Positions 7,157 to 14,840 of a stretch of DNA of 25,695 nt are shown one piece after another. The stretch comes from JAKAWW01 sp049965095 (GTDB lineage: Archaea > Micrarchaeota > Micrarchaeia > Micrarchaeales > Micrarchaeaceae). Positions within the stretch are counted from its first letter, which is position 1, and every line of letters begins with the position of its first letter. A program made the position numbers and the translations under genes. The notes beneath the pieces were generated by a model. That model had not been told where the DNA came from and made no database searches. It was given only the letters and a program-made list of their open reading frames with translations. The stretch covers positions 1 through 25,695 of the forward strand of contig JBMFWR010000010.1 of the NCBI GenBank assembly GCA_049965095.1, given 5' to 3'.

Positions 7157-8611
7157 ATGGCCAAAGGCGGAATCGTTGCAGGGTTAATACTGCTCGTGAT
7201 AATAATAGCTGCATTGTATGTTGCTTTCGCACCCCATCAGGCGCAAGTCTCAAAGTCTTCAACTCAGCAGTTCTTCTTCCAGCTTGTAGATCCCCCAGAA
7301 GTGCCAAATGGCACGCAGTCTCTTGTAATAGCATACTCTTCTCTAAGCGCACATGTCGTGTTGCACAATTCTACCTATTGGGTTTCGTCGCAGTCTAGCG
7401 GCTCAGTAAACCTTCTTTCTGTAGTAAATACAAGCCAGGTTCTTGGTTCCGTAGATATACCTGCAAACGCTGTGGTCGATATGGTCAGATTCAACATAAC
7501 AAGCGCAAAGATCACAATAAACAATTCAACTTACAACGTCACTGTGCCAAGCGGCACCGTCACTGCGAAAATAAGCAATGCAAGGCAGCTGAACAATTCG
7601 GCAAGCGCCCTGATAGACCTCACTCCTGTCATAGCAACAATATATACTCAAAATTCAACATTGTTCGTGATGGTGCCATCTGTAAGGGCAATAGTGGTTG
7701 GTAGCAACGCGAGCGTATCCAAGGGATTCGGCGCAAGGGTTGCCATAAACGCCACAGAGAGGCACGAGCTTGAAATCTCAAGGCCAAATATAACACTGAG
7801 CAACGTTTCGTTGAGCAGCGCAAACAATGTCACCTCTTTCTCCATAACAGTTTCAAATAACGCGAATTCAAGCATAAACATAAAGCACATAATGATATTC
7901 GGCAACGAATCAGTCCATGTTGTAGCGCAGGGCGTTGCTGTTGGGATATCTGATGGCCACATTAGAATACACCATGGCTTTGATAACAGCATAGATAAGG
8001 ATGCGCCTTCGGGCTTCGGTGCAAGTGGCAGTTTTGGTGCCGGGCTTGCTTCCGGTTTTGGCAATGGCGGGATGTCAGCGAATATCTCTTCATCCATGGG
8101 TATAAACTCTACAGCAGCAAATGCGATATTGGGCTCGCTTAACAGCAGCGAGATTGAGAACATAGGCAAAGCCATAGAAAGCAACGCCATAAATATTACA
8201 AGCATACTGAACAGCACCAGGAGCATGAATATAAGCATAAAGGACTATCAGGACATAATGGAGCATATCAACGCCTCCAATTCGACCATAGCAAAGATAT
8301 TGAACATAACAGGAGCAGAGAGGGAGCATATAGATATGGCGCTGGGCGCAGAGAGTTTCAGGGCAATAAACTTCTTCGTTGGGCAGAACGGCACTTTGGT
8401 ACTTCCTTTCGTGGCGGGAAACGACATGAATGAATTTGAAGGTGAAGGCTACACGATACCAGCGCACGGCTCTGCAACGTTCTCATTCAAAGGTGCCATA
8501 GGTTTCGGCAATGGTGTCATGAGCATCTCTTTGGTGCCTGGCGCAACCTACAAGGTGGTAGTCATAGGTGAAGACGGAGCAAGGGCTTCTATGAATGTCT
8601 CTGCCTCCTGA
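7157..8611 (+). CDS. Membrane-anchored surface glycoprotein with a DUF4382-like domain
   Basis: I chose ATG 7157 because AGGTGA (7146-7151) lies 5 bases before it; a GTG at 7148 falls inside that site. The 484-residue product begins with a hydrophobic segment (about 5-25), an uncleaved anchor or signal peptide, followed by an extracellular chain rich in N-x-S/T sites for N-glycosylation. Residues about 35-185 (FFFQLVDPPEVPNGTQSLVI through LIDLTPVIATIYTQNSTLFV and VPSVRAIVV) resemble the beta-rich DUF4382 domain of exported lipoproteins. Next come a second beta region, a Gly/Phe/Ser-rich linker (about 283-313), a helical section (about 325-395) and a final beta segment. No catalytic motif is visible. 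The role is unknown; a cell-envelope or adhesion function is an inference. The gene has its own promoter and is followed by a T-rich tract. Confidence 0.8.
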   Translation: MAKGGIVAGLILLVIIIAALYVAFAPHQAQVSKSSTQQFFFQLVDPPEVPNGTQSLVIAYSSLSAHVVLHNSTYWVSSQSSGSVNLLSVVNTSQVLGSVDIPANAVVDMVRFNITSAKITINNSTYNVTVPSGTVTAKISNARQLNNSASALIDLTPVIATIYTQNSTLFVMVPSVRAIVVGSNASVSKGFGARVAINATERHELEISRPNITLSNVSLSSANNVTSFSITVSNNANSSINIKHIMIFGNESVHVVAQGVAVGISDGHIRIHHGFDNSIDKDAPSGFGASGSFGAGLASGFGNGGMSANISSSMGINSTAANAILGSLNSSEIENIGKAIESNAINITSILNSTRSMNISIKDYQDIMEHINASNSTIAKILNITGAEREHIDMALGAESFRAINFFVGQNGTLVLPFVAGNDMNEFEGEGYTIPAHGSATFSFKGAIGFGNGVMSISLVPGATYKVVVIGEDGARASMNVSAS

Positions 8612-8635
8612 TTTTTTCTTTTTCTTGTTGTTTTT
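8611..8635 (+). terminator. T-rich archaeal terminator
   Basis: Just after the stop codon the plus strand is almost pure pyrimidine, with repeated runs of 4-6 T over 25 bases. Archaeal RNA polymerase terminates on such tracts. The next start codon follows immediately at 8636, so its transcript would begin within or near this tract, or arise by read-through. Confidence 0.45.
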
Positions 8636-9175
8636 ATGCCAAATTCTAGCAAATACTCTACTTTAGCTGCGTTGATGATAGCAGCTGCAGCAGCAATTGC
8701 TTTGATATTAATGGCATCTGCGCTTTCTCATCATGGTACTAATTACAATCAACTTGCAAGCCTCCAAGTAGCGCCGTTTCGCATATTCAATGGTGGAAAG
8801 TCCTACAATACATCTGTCTATCTTGCAATAACCGCTTCCCAGCAGGCACAGGGCTACATGAACGTGTCAATAAACTCAAGTAATATGTCGTGCAATCAAA
8901 GATGTGGAATGCTGTTTCCTTTTGGCTCAATGCAATATGTATGCTTCTGGATGAAAAATACCAAATTTCCAATAAGGCAGTTCTGGTTGAAAGAGGTTAA
9001 CAGCACTGCAAATGGAACTTTCTATTCTGTAGTAAAAGCCGAAAACGCTTCTCCATACAATCTTTCTTCGATTTGTGGAACAGGAAACGCTGTGCTAGAG
9101 CTTCCTCTTAACTATAGAATAAAAGGCCTAAATGTATCTGCAATAGGCCAAAACAACATCTTCGAGATGGGTTGA
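8636..9175 (+). CDS. Membrane-anchored DUF192 domain protein
   Basis: This 179-residue protein has an N-terminal membrane segment (about 9-30) and an extracellular DUF192 fold. The family pattern is clear: an early 'VYLAITASQQAQGYM', then CGMLFPF and FWMKNTKFPIRQFWL (about 104-118), corresponding to the classical 'GMLF.F......FWMKNT..PLD..F'. DUF192 proteins are small beta proteins of unknown activity, common in archaeal and bacterial envelopes. Four cysteines in the mature part (C86, C90, C103, C147) could form disulphides outside the cell. Several N-x-S/T sites are present. The gene follows the DUF4382-like gene by 24 bases on the same strand and ends four bases before the stop of the convergent SOD gene. 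Confidence 0.85.
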   Translation: MPNSSKYSTLAALMIAAAAAIALILMASALSHHGTNYNQLASLQVAPFRIFNGGKSYNTSVYLAITASQQAQGYMNVSINSSNMSCNQRCGMLFPFGSMQYVCFWMKNTKFPIRQFWLKEVNSTANGTFYSVVKAENASPYNLSSICGTGNAVLELPLNYRIKGLNVSAIGQNNIFEMG

Positions 9176-9179
9176 TCTG

Positions 9180-9803
9180 CTATATATACTTGCCAAGCCT
9201 ATTTTCCACATTGTCCCAGTTTACGACGTTCCACCATGCGCCAATGTAATCTGCCCTCTTGTTTTTGTATTGCAGATAATATGCGTGCTCGAATTCATCT
9301 GCCAGCATTAATATCGGCAATTCTGCAAGCTGGTTCTGGAAGTGGTTTTCAAAGGTCATTATTTGAAGATTGCCGTTCTCTGTATCATAATTCAGTGTTG
9401 TCCAGCCTGTCCCGGGCAACGAATTCGCTATCTCTGTGAATATCTGCTTGAATCTATCAAAGCTTCCATACTGCTTGTTTATCAAATCTGCTATCCTGCC
9501 TCCGGGTGTGCCTCCGCCCTTGCCGTTAGGAGCCATGTTCTCCCAAAGCATACTGTGAAGCTTGTGGCCGTTTATGTTGAAGACTAGGCCTCTTATTATA
9601 CCTTGTATATCATAGCTTCCCTGTCCTGTATCCCCTTTTACGATCTTTGAAAACCTGTCTATAAGTGTATTGCTGGTATTTACATAACCCTTGTGGTGGC
9701 CATTGTAATGCACGTCCATTATGTCCTTGCTTATATAAGGCTCAAGCGCATCCAACTTGTACGGGAGCGCCTTCTGCTCATACTTTCTAATCTCTATATC
9801 CAT
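9180..9803 (-). CDS. sodA: Superoxide dismutase, Fe/Mn type
   Basis: The enzyme converts superoxide to peroxide and oxygen. The four metal ligands are recognisable: the first His in DVHYNGHHKGYVN (H32 from ATG 9803), the second in HKLHSMLWENM, and the Asp and His in LADEFEHAYYLQYKN. The C-terminal signature continues into YIGAWWNVVNW. The length of 207 residues is normal. Start ATG 9803 is chosen over an in-frame TTG at 9827 because GGTGA stands 4 bases before it and a TATA box lies about 31-40 bases upstream. Iron and manganese specificity cannot be told from sequence alone. No signal peptide is present, so it is cytosolic. It interrupts the block of surface genes on the opposite strand and probably has its own promoter. 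Confidence 0.96.
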   Translation of the reverse strand: MDIEIRKYEQKALPYKLDALEPYISKDIMDVHYNGHHKGYVNTSNTLIDRFSKIVKGDTGQGSYDIQGIIRGLVFNINGHKLHSMLWENMAPNGKGGGTPGGRIADLINKQYGSFDRFKQIFTEIANSLPGTGWTTLNYDTENGNLQIMTFENHFQNQLAELPILMLADEFEHAYYLQYKNKRADYIGAWWNVVNWDNVENRLGKYI

Positions 9804-9833
9804 TCCATCACCATGTTTCTTCTTCAAACCAAC

Positions 9834-9843
9834 TTATATAAAA
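9834..9843 (-). promoter_or_regulatory. TATA box for superoxide dismutase
   Basis: TTTTATATAAG on the minus strand is 31-40 bases upstream of ATG 9803, giving a leader of roughly 10 bases that contains the GGTGA site. Confidence 0.5.
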
Positions 9844-9886
9844 ATTCCTGCAAGTTTGTTGTATGCTAATATATTTTATGCATGCA

Positions 9887-9914
9887 AATGGCAAGAATTT
9901 TAGTTTTTGCCATT
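9887..9914. other. Perfect-loop hairpin, 11-bp stem
   Basis: AATGGCAAGAA and TTTTTGCCATT pair over 11 positions (one G-T) around the 6-base loop TTTTAG. The hairpin lies between the SOD promoter and ATG 9933. It could be an operator, a leader structure of the short exported protein, or a remnant of an insertion. Confidence 0.5.
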
Positions 9915-9932
9915 CAATAACCATTGGTACAG

Positions 9933-10143
9933 ATGAAAGTGAATTTTGCCTATGGGTTAGTATCATTCATGCTCCTTGTTTTGTTTAGCTCTGCAGCTAG
10001 CTCAAGCATAAATGCCACCGTCACGGTGGGATGCCCTTTTGCAGTCCAACCCAAAGGCTCCAATATACTTTGGTCTTGCAGTGCCTCCTGGAACACCAGG
10101 CGGCTCTTACACACAGACCATAACCATAGAAAACAGCTGCTAA
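9933..10143 (+). pseudogene. Small exported protein with an apparent +1 frameshift
   Basis: The gene starts at ATG 9933 with a clear signal peptide (MKVNFAYGLVSFMLLVLFSS) followed by SINATVTVGCPFAVQPK. In the starting frame the sequence then turns into low-quality residues (SNILWSCSASWNTRRLL) and stops at 10163. In the +1 frame from about 10057 it reads APIYFGLAVPPGTPGGSYTQ then TITIENSC, and stops at 10143, ten bases before the next start codon. That reading has the 'beta strand, PG, T.TI.NS' look of an extracellular beta domain and resembles the start of the next gene's domain. I infer that one base has been gained or lost near CCCAAAGG (10050-10057). This could be a decayed gene, a sequencing or assembly error, or, less likely, programmed frameshifting. 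Confidence 0.55.
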
Positions 10144-10152
10144 AGTGTTCTA

Positions 10153-10854
10153 ATGGAATATAAGCATTTTTTAATCTTTTTCCTTCTTTTGACATTTTTT
10201 AGCATCTACTCGTATGCGCAATTGGGTGAGCAGGCAGGCCAGCCATTTTTTAACGTAAGCGTTGGAAGCAGTCAAACGATTAATTATTCAATATTTAATT
10301 CTGGATCCACACCTATTGGATTTCAGGTAATACTCCCAACGCTAAACACAATACCAAACAACGCAACACCTACAATTTCAGTGACTCCTATGAATGGAAC
10401 CCTAGCCCCGAATTCCCAGCAAAAGATCAGCGTTACTGTGTACATGCCAGCTGGCGACAAGCCATATCTGAAGTGGCAAGGTGTGCTGCAAGTTGTTGAA
10501 ACCACTGTATTGCAGGCAAGCGGAGCAGGCATGGGGGCAACCATAAGGGCAGGTGTGGCAAAGATTGTTACAATAGAATCTGCCCCGCCAAAACCGATAC
10601 CAATGGCCTATTATATTGCATCGGCTGCCATTGCAGTATTGATAATAGCTGTGGCCGCTTACTTGCTAATTTCAAGAAATAGATCAAAGAATGCAAAAAG
10701 AATGGCAATGCAGAGAAAGGCAGCAATGGCAGTGAAAGCCAGGGTTGCGGCAAAGAAAGGCAGCAAGAAAGCAAAGCGCACGCCGAAGCGCAAAGCCAAA
10801 GGGCGCAGTGCAAAGCGAAGCAATAAATCAGCATCAAAGCGCAGGTCTAGATAG
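10153..10854 (+). CDS. Single-span membrane protein with an extracellular beta domain and a highly basic cytoplasmic tail
   Basis: This 233-residue protein has a signal peptide (about 1-22, ending SYAQ), an extracellular domain (about 25-145) and a transmembrane helix (about 152-173). The extracellular domain has the look of NEW3/Ig-like domains of archaeal envelope proteins (INYSIFNSGSTPIGFQV, LAPNSQQKISVTVYMP). The C-terminal tail of 60 residues faces the cytoplasm; 27 of the 60 are Lys or Arg and none is acidic. It resembles histone H1 or H1-like nucleoid protein tails (KKGSKKAKRTPKRKAKGRSA). Such a tail may bind nucleic acid or another polyanion at the membrane; this is inference. The start ATG 10153 is ten bases after the frameshifted gene's +1-frame stop, so the two form a likely operon. 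No specific family was recognised. Confidence 0.75.
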   Translation: MEYKHFLIFFLLLTFFSIYSYAQLGEQAGQPFFNVSVGSSQTINYSIFNSGSTPIGFQVILPTLNTIPNNATPTISVTPMNGTLAPNSQQKISVTVYMPAGDKPYLKWQGVLQVVETTVLQASGAGMGATIRAGVAKIVTIESAPPKPIPMAYYIASAAIAVLIIAVAAYLLISRNRSKNAKRMAMQRKAAMAVKARVAAKKGSKKAKRTPKRKAKGRSAKRSNKSASKRRSR

Positions 10855-10875
10855 CCAGATAGCCAATAAGATAAT

Positions 10876-10887
10876 TTTAAATATATA
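10876..10887 (+). promoter_or_regulatory. TATA box for the 615-residue surface glycoprotein gene
   Basis: TTTAAATATATA lies 37-49 bases before ATG 10925. GGTG (10916-10919) stands 5 bases before the start codon within the short leader. Confidence 0.45.
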
Positions 10888-10924
10888 GTTCAACATATTG
10901 GTATCTTGGCAGTAAGGTGTAAGC

Positions 10925-12772
10925 ATGGGCAATGACTTTTCATCTCAAGAAGGGCAGTCCACTGCATTAGGCATGCAGCAAAATATGCAAGGATATAATC
11001 AACCGCAGCCAGATATAGTGCATGTGCCTGGCAACAGCGTTCCAGGCTTTCAAAAGGCACAAAACACTAATTCTGGCTCAAGCGCCACAATTGCAAAGAT
11101 TGCTGTTGCAGCTGTTATACTGGTAGTTGCAATCTATGTAATATACGTGCACGCAACCAGCCAATTAGGCAGCACAAATAGGGTAATTGCAATGCTTTCC
11201 ACCAATAAGCCAGTAAGCATGTTTGCAATTGCAAATGCAATGGCCGTAACCGTCAACTCGATTAGCAAGTTGAACGTTACTTACACTGGGTCTGCAACTC
11301 TTACTTTGTATACAGCGCTTACCGGTAACATGAGTATGTCATTGCCGATAAGCATGAAATATGAGAAATACTACAACATATCCAGGACAAGCGCAAGTGT
11401 GAGCGGCATACCTCTAGTAGGTGGAATGGATATTATTGCGATTAAAAACAGCTCCAAAATGTACACATGCACTAATCAGTCAATCGGTGGCATTATTGGC
11501 ATGGGGAGCAATCAATCAGGATTTAAATGCTATGTTGTGTCAAATAAGACTGCCGGTTCTGCAAATGTCAATCTGACCTCTCTTTCAAAAGTATTTAATG
11601 TAAGTGTAAGGGGCATAAAAGAAGTATATTACAACAAAACACCATGCTACATGATGGCAGGCAATGGAAAAGCAAGCATAAACCCCAATGCAATAGCGTC
11701 ATTTGAAAACATGCCAAAGCAATATGGCGTTGGCCCGTCCTCTCCATTAAATTTCACTTATAACATAACGGGTTGCGTTTCAATGCAGTATGGGATACCA
11801 TTAAACATGTCTGCAAACATAAAAATCGGCAACGAATCATCACCAATGGATATATCCTTGCTTATTAAGGCAACAGGTGTAAACTCTAATACAAATGCCC
11901 AAATAGGAAATCTCCCAGGTCCAGTTACAAATGCATCATCAATATCAAGCTTGGGCAATTTTTCGACAAGCGGTTCAACATCATATCCAACAACTGAAAT
12001 TGCAAGCGCATGCATACCTTTTGGTGGTTTCATGTGCCTTAGCTTTAAGAATACTAGCACAGGCTTCAACGCCACGATAGGAGAGGTAATCAGCCCCAGT
12101 ATGGAAAACTTTAGCGTAATTTACGTGCCAATGTTTTCAAATCAGACGCAGAGCCTAGAAAGTGGAAATTGCAGCATAAACTCTTCAGAAATGGCCGAAA
12201 CATCAATACTTGGCAAAAGTGTCTCTACAGGGCAAACACTAAATTTAAGCATAAAGTACAAGAACCCTGTAAGCGGCATGCTGTGGGCATTCTATAAAAA
12301 CGGCACCAACATGGAGTGCACACCAGTGGCTTCTGTGTTCATAGCTAATAACTCTAACTTTGGGTCATTGCCTGTTACCACACAGGGCAGTGGCATAGGA
12401 ATTACCAAAGGTTCAAGCTCGTCAAGCTCATCAGGAGTTGCATATAAAACCTCTTCCAACTTTACTTCATGCAGCAATTTTACCATTTTTGTGCCGCTCA
12501 GCATACCTCCACCTGGACCCCAGGTAGTTGAAGGAATATGCGATTGGAAGGGAGGAATGCTCAATGTAACATACGGTGGTGGGTATTCTGGTTGGGCTAG
12601 CGTTTCTTTAATCGCCCAGAACGGCACCGCAATATTCTCAAACAGTGGCGACATATACTGCCCACAATATGCTGGATCGATCTACGCTCCTGCTGGTTTG
12701 TACACGGTAAAGCTCATGACTGGCAGAGGCGGTGGCGCCTGCGGTGGAGCATTAGCTCAAATATCTGGCTGA
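10925..12772 (+). CDS. Signal-anchored surface glycoprotein, paralogue A (long form)
   Basis: I do not recognise a named family for this 615-residue protein. It has a Gln/Asn/Ser-rich cytoplasmic N-terminus (1-56), one membrane helix (about 57-75) and a large extracellular part with roughly thirty N-x-S/T glycosylation sites. Residues about 80-335 are paralogous to the next gene: LNVTYTGSATLT, GNMSMSLPISMKYEKYYNIS, paired cysteines, GIKEVYYNKTPCYMM, YNITGCVSMQYGIPLNMSAN and IGNLPGPV all have counterparts there. A second domain (about 358-475, SACIPFGGFMCLSF onward to MLWAFYKNG) is absent from the paralogue. A Ser run (about 495-502) links to a Cys- and Gly-rich C-terminal domain (about 514-615). 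A structural or adhesive envelope role is likely but unproven. Confidence 0.75.
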   Translation: MGNDFSSQEGQSTALGMQQNMQGYNQPQPDIVHVPGNSVPGFQKAQNTNSGSSATIAKIAVAAVILVVAIYVIYVHATSQLGSTNRVIAMLSTNKPVSMFAIANAMAVTVNSISKLNVTYTGSATLTLYTALTGNMSMSLPISMKYEKYYNISRTSASVSGIPLVGGMDIIAIKNSSKMYTCTNQSIGGIIGMGSNQSGFKCYVVSNKTAGSANVNLTSLSKVFNVSVRGIKEVYYNKTPCYMMAGNGKASINPNAIASFENMPKQYGVGPSSPLNFTYNITGCVSMQYGIPLNMSANIKIGNESSPMDISLLIKATGVNSNTNAQIGNLPGPVTNASSISSLGNFSTSGSTSYPTTEIASACIPFGGFMCLSFKNTSTGFNATIGEVISPSMENFSVIYVPMFSNQTQSLESGNCSINSSEMAETSILGKSVSTGQTLNLSIKYKNPVSGMLWAFYKNGTNMECTPVASVFIANNSNFGSLPVTTQGSGIGITKGSSSSSSSGVAYKTSSNFTSCSNFTIFVPLSIPPPGPQVVEGICDWKGGMLNVTYGGGYSGWASVSLIAQNGTAIFSNSGDIYCPQYAGSIYAPAGLYTVKLMTGRGGGACGGALAQISG

Positions 12773-12807
12773 TAAAAAGCAGATAATGCAAAAGCAACAG
12801 TAATATT

Positions 12808-12820
12808 GTTATAAATTTTA
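12808..12820 (+). promoter_or_regulatory. TATA-like element for paralogue B
   Basis: GTTATAAATTTTA lies 15-27 bases before ATG 12835 in the 62-base gap between the two paralogues, and no GGTG-type site is present. Leaderless transcription of the second paralogue is possible. Confidence 0.35.
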
Positions 12821-12834
12821 CATGCGGTTTTGAT

Positions 12835-14145
12835 ATGGAAGAAGACTACAAGCAGGGAAGCCAGCAGGTCCCAAGCTATACGCCTACAAGTGGAGACATA
12901 TATGTGCCATCTCCAGATTCATCAGAGCAAGGCAATCAGGAAAGCGCCAAAGTGCCTAAAAGTAAGCGGAACCTTGGTGCAGCGCCAAAGATACTGATAG
13001 CTGTTTTGCTTCTTGTTGTAATATCCTATGGCGCCTTTTATATAATACACAGCAAAGGCATTCCGCAGATTAAAACTTTTACTACATCAAGCAACAAATT
13101 AGTTTCAATGCTCTCTGCGGGCAAGCCTATAAATATCTCAGATCTTTCGAGCGCAATCTCATCTCAAGTAAACAAGACAGCAAGGCTAAATGTTTCCTAT
13201 TCTGGTTATGCTCAGCTTACTGCTAAATCCAAGACAATGGGCAACATGTCGGAAAGGATGCCTCTTAACATAAGCTATGAGAAGTTCTACAACACTTCAA
13301 GGTTTGCAATAAACATAGCAAATGCCCCTCTATTCGGAAATATCAGCATAGTAGAGATAGCAAATGGCAGCACCAAATATTCATGCTCTTTGATGCGGTC
13401 TTTCCCGCTTTCAAGCAATAGCGCAGGCTACCAGTGTGAAAAGAACTCAAACCAAGAGACACAAACAGTGCCTGTTTCAAGCGCCACAAACATTACACAA
13501 GAGCAAGGCATAATGCTTCATGGTGTTAAGCAGCTTTCCAGCAACAATGGGCAGTGCTACCTTGTGCATGGCTCAGGAATCATGAAGAATATCATGCAGG
13601 CACCACAAGCAAGCCAATACCAGCAGCAAACAGCTCAAAATGTATCCTATAATATAACAACCTGCATATTAACAGATCAAGGCATTCCATTAAACCTTAC
13701 TGCTCAAATCGTATTGGGCAACGAGACTGCTCCGTTAACAGTAGGGATTTACCTAGATTTGAAAAGCATAAGCAACAATACAAGCGCAGGCATAGCTGTG
13801 CTTCCAGGTCCTCTTGAAAGCTTAAATGGTAGCGCCAGCGCCCCAATCGGATATCCATCACAGCAAAATTATACACAAGGCAATATCACAAATGAGAGCA
13901 AATACGAATACAGTGGCATCTACAACGGCACTGTTGTAGTGCTTACTCCGCCAACCTACCCTGTGGGCAATATAGAGGGCATGCAGATTGTTGGGCAGCT
14001 GCAGAATTTCTACACCACAAATCCATCATACCAGTGCCTTGACGGGGATTCGATGAACGTATATGCCGGCAAGTACGCCAATCAGTATATAGTAGATAAT
14101 GAGTTTGAAGGCCAATGCGCAAACATTGCACTTTCATTTGGTTAA
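12835..14145 (+). CDS. Signal-anchored surface glycoprotein, paralogue B (short form)
   Basis: This 436-residue protein is a tandem paralogue of the preceding gene. It has a Gln/Ser/Pro-rich cytoplasmic N-terminus (1-51, ending in a basic KSKRN patch), a membrane helix (about 52-71) and an extracellular domain with about twenty N-x-S/T sites. Matching landmarks in order are LNVSYSGYAQLT, GNMSERMPLNISYEKFYNTS, a Cys pair, GVKQLSSNNGQCYLVHGSG, YNITTCILTDQGIPLNLTAQ, LGNETAPL and AVLPGPLES. The basic residues before the helix predict the N-terminus inside. It lacks the middle and C-terminal domains of the long form and instead ends with a shorter segment holding two Cys (YQCLDGDSMNVYAG and EGQCANIALSF). 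The function is unknown. The start ATG follows a TATA-like element at leaderless distance. Confidence 0.75.
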   Translation: MEEDYKQGSQQVPSYTPTSGDIYVPSPDSSEQGNQESAKVPKSKRNLGAAPKILIAVLLLVVISYGAFYIIHSKGIPQIKTFTTSSNKLVSMLSAGKPINISDLSSAISSQVNKTARLNVSYSGYAQLTAKSKTMGNMSERMPLNISYEKFYNTSRFAINIANAPLFGNISIVEIANGSTKYSCSLMRSFPLSSNSAGYQCEKNSNQETQTVPVSSATNITQEQGIMLHGVKQLSSNNGQCYLVHGSGIMKNIMQAPQASQYQQQTAQNVSYNITTCILTDQGIPLNLTAQIVLGNETAPLTVGIYLDLKSISNNTSAGIAVLPGPLESLNGSASAPIGYPSQQNYTQGNITNESKYEYSGIYNGTVVVLTPPTYPVGNIEGMQIVGQLQNFYTTNPSYQCLDGDSMNVYAGKYANQYIVDNEFEGQCANIALSFG

Positions 14146-14174
14146 CTATTATTGAGACGATAGAGCCGATTTAA

Positions 14175-14831
14175 TCAGTGCCTGGCATTTTTTGAATATG
14201 CGCAAATATCATTCAGCGGGCATTCCACGCATAGTGGCTTTTTTCTGCAATATCTTTTTCCAAGCTCAACAAATTGGGCATGCATATCCTTGTATAGTAC
14301 AACGTCATTTTTGACGCGTTTTTCAAAATATCTTTTAAGTTCATCATAGCCTATATTTTCAGGCATTTCGTTGACTCTGCTCATTATGCGTTTTGTATAT
14401 GCATCTATTACGAAAGTAGGCTTTTCAGCCGCGTAAAGCACAATCGAATCTGCTGTTTCCTTGCCAATGCCATTAAATGCAAGCAACCTATTCCTAAGTT
14501 CATCAGCATCAAGGCTAAACATTGCATCTAAGCTGCCATATTCCTTCTCTATTGCAAGGCTTATACTTTTTAGCCTTTTTGCCTTCTGCCTGTAGTAGCC
14601 AGAAGGTCTTATCATTGCTTCAAGCTTTTCTATGCTTATTGAAGATATGCAATGCAGGCTCATACAGTTTTCTTTTTTGATATTGACTATAGCCTTTTCA
14701 ACATTTTTCCATGAAGCCTGCTGGGTCAATATTGCCCCTACAAAAATTTCAAAAGGGGTTTCGCCGGGCCACCAGTTGAGGAAGCCAAAGCGCTTCCTTA
14801 GCCTGCCGTATATGGCATTTGGCCCAGCCAC
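14175..14831 (-). CDS. Endonuclease III-related DNA glycosylase (HhH-GPD, COG2231/MagIII-like)
   Basis: This 218-residue protein has the helix-hairpin-helix-GPD fold of base-excision repair. The N-terminal half has FEIFVGAILTQQASWKNVEK, and the hairpin with catalytic aspartate is FNGIGKETADSIVLYAAEKP followed by FVIDAYTKRI, where the Asp activates water. E. coli Nth has a Lys after the hairpin (GVGRKTA) that makes it a bifunctional lyase. Here that position is Glu (GIGKETA), as in monofunctional 3-methyladenine-type glycosylases. A C-terminal iron-sulphur loop is present as C-x5-C-x2-C-x5-C (RYCRKKPLCVECPLNDIC). I infer alkylated-base removal rather than oxidised-pyrimidine lyase activity. 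It starts 9 bases after the rpl11 stop and is probably the last gene of the spt5-rpl11 operon. Confidence 0.88.
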   Translation of the reverse strand: MAGPNAIYGRLRKRFGFLNWWPGETPFEIFVGAILTQQASWKNVEKAIVNIKKENCMSLHCISSISIEKLEAMIRPSGYYRQKAKRLKSISLAIEKEYGSLDAMFSLDADELRNRLLAFNGIGKETADSIVLYAAEKPTFVIDAYTKRIMSRVNEMPENIGYDELKRYFEKRVKNDVVLYKDMHAQFVELGKRYCRKKPLCVECPLNDICAYSKNARH

Positions 14832-14840
14832 CTAACCACT

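Noticed and set aside
7648..8238. Minus-strand open frame inside the large glycoprotein gene
   Set aside because: Leu- and Ala-rich shadow of an Asn/Ser-rich coding sequence; no independent signals.
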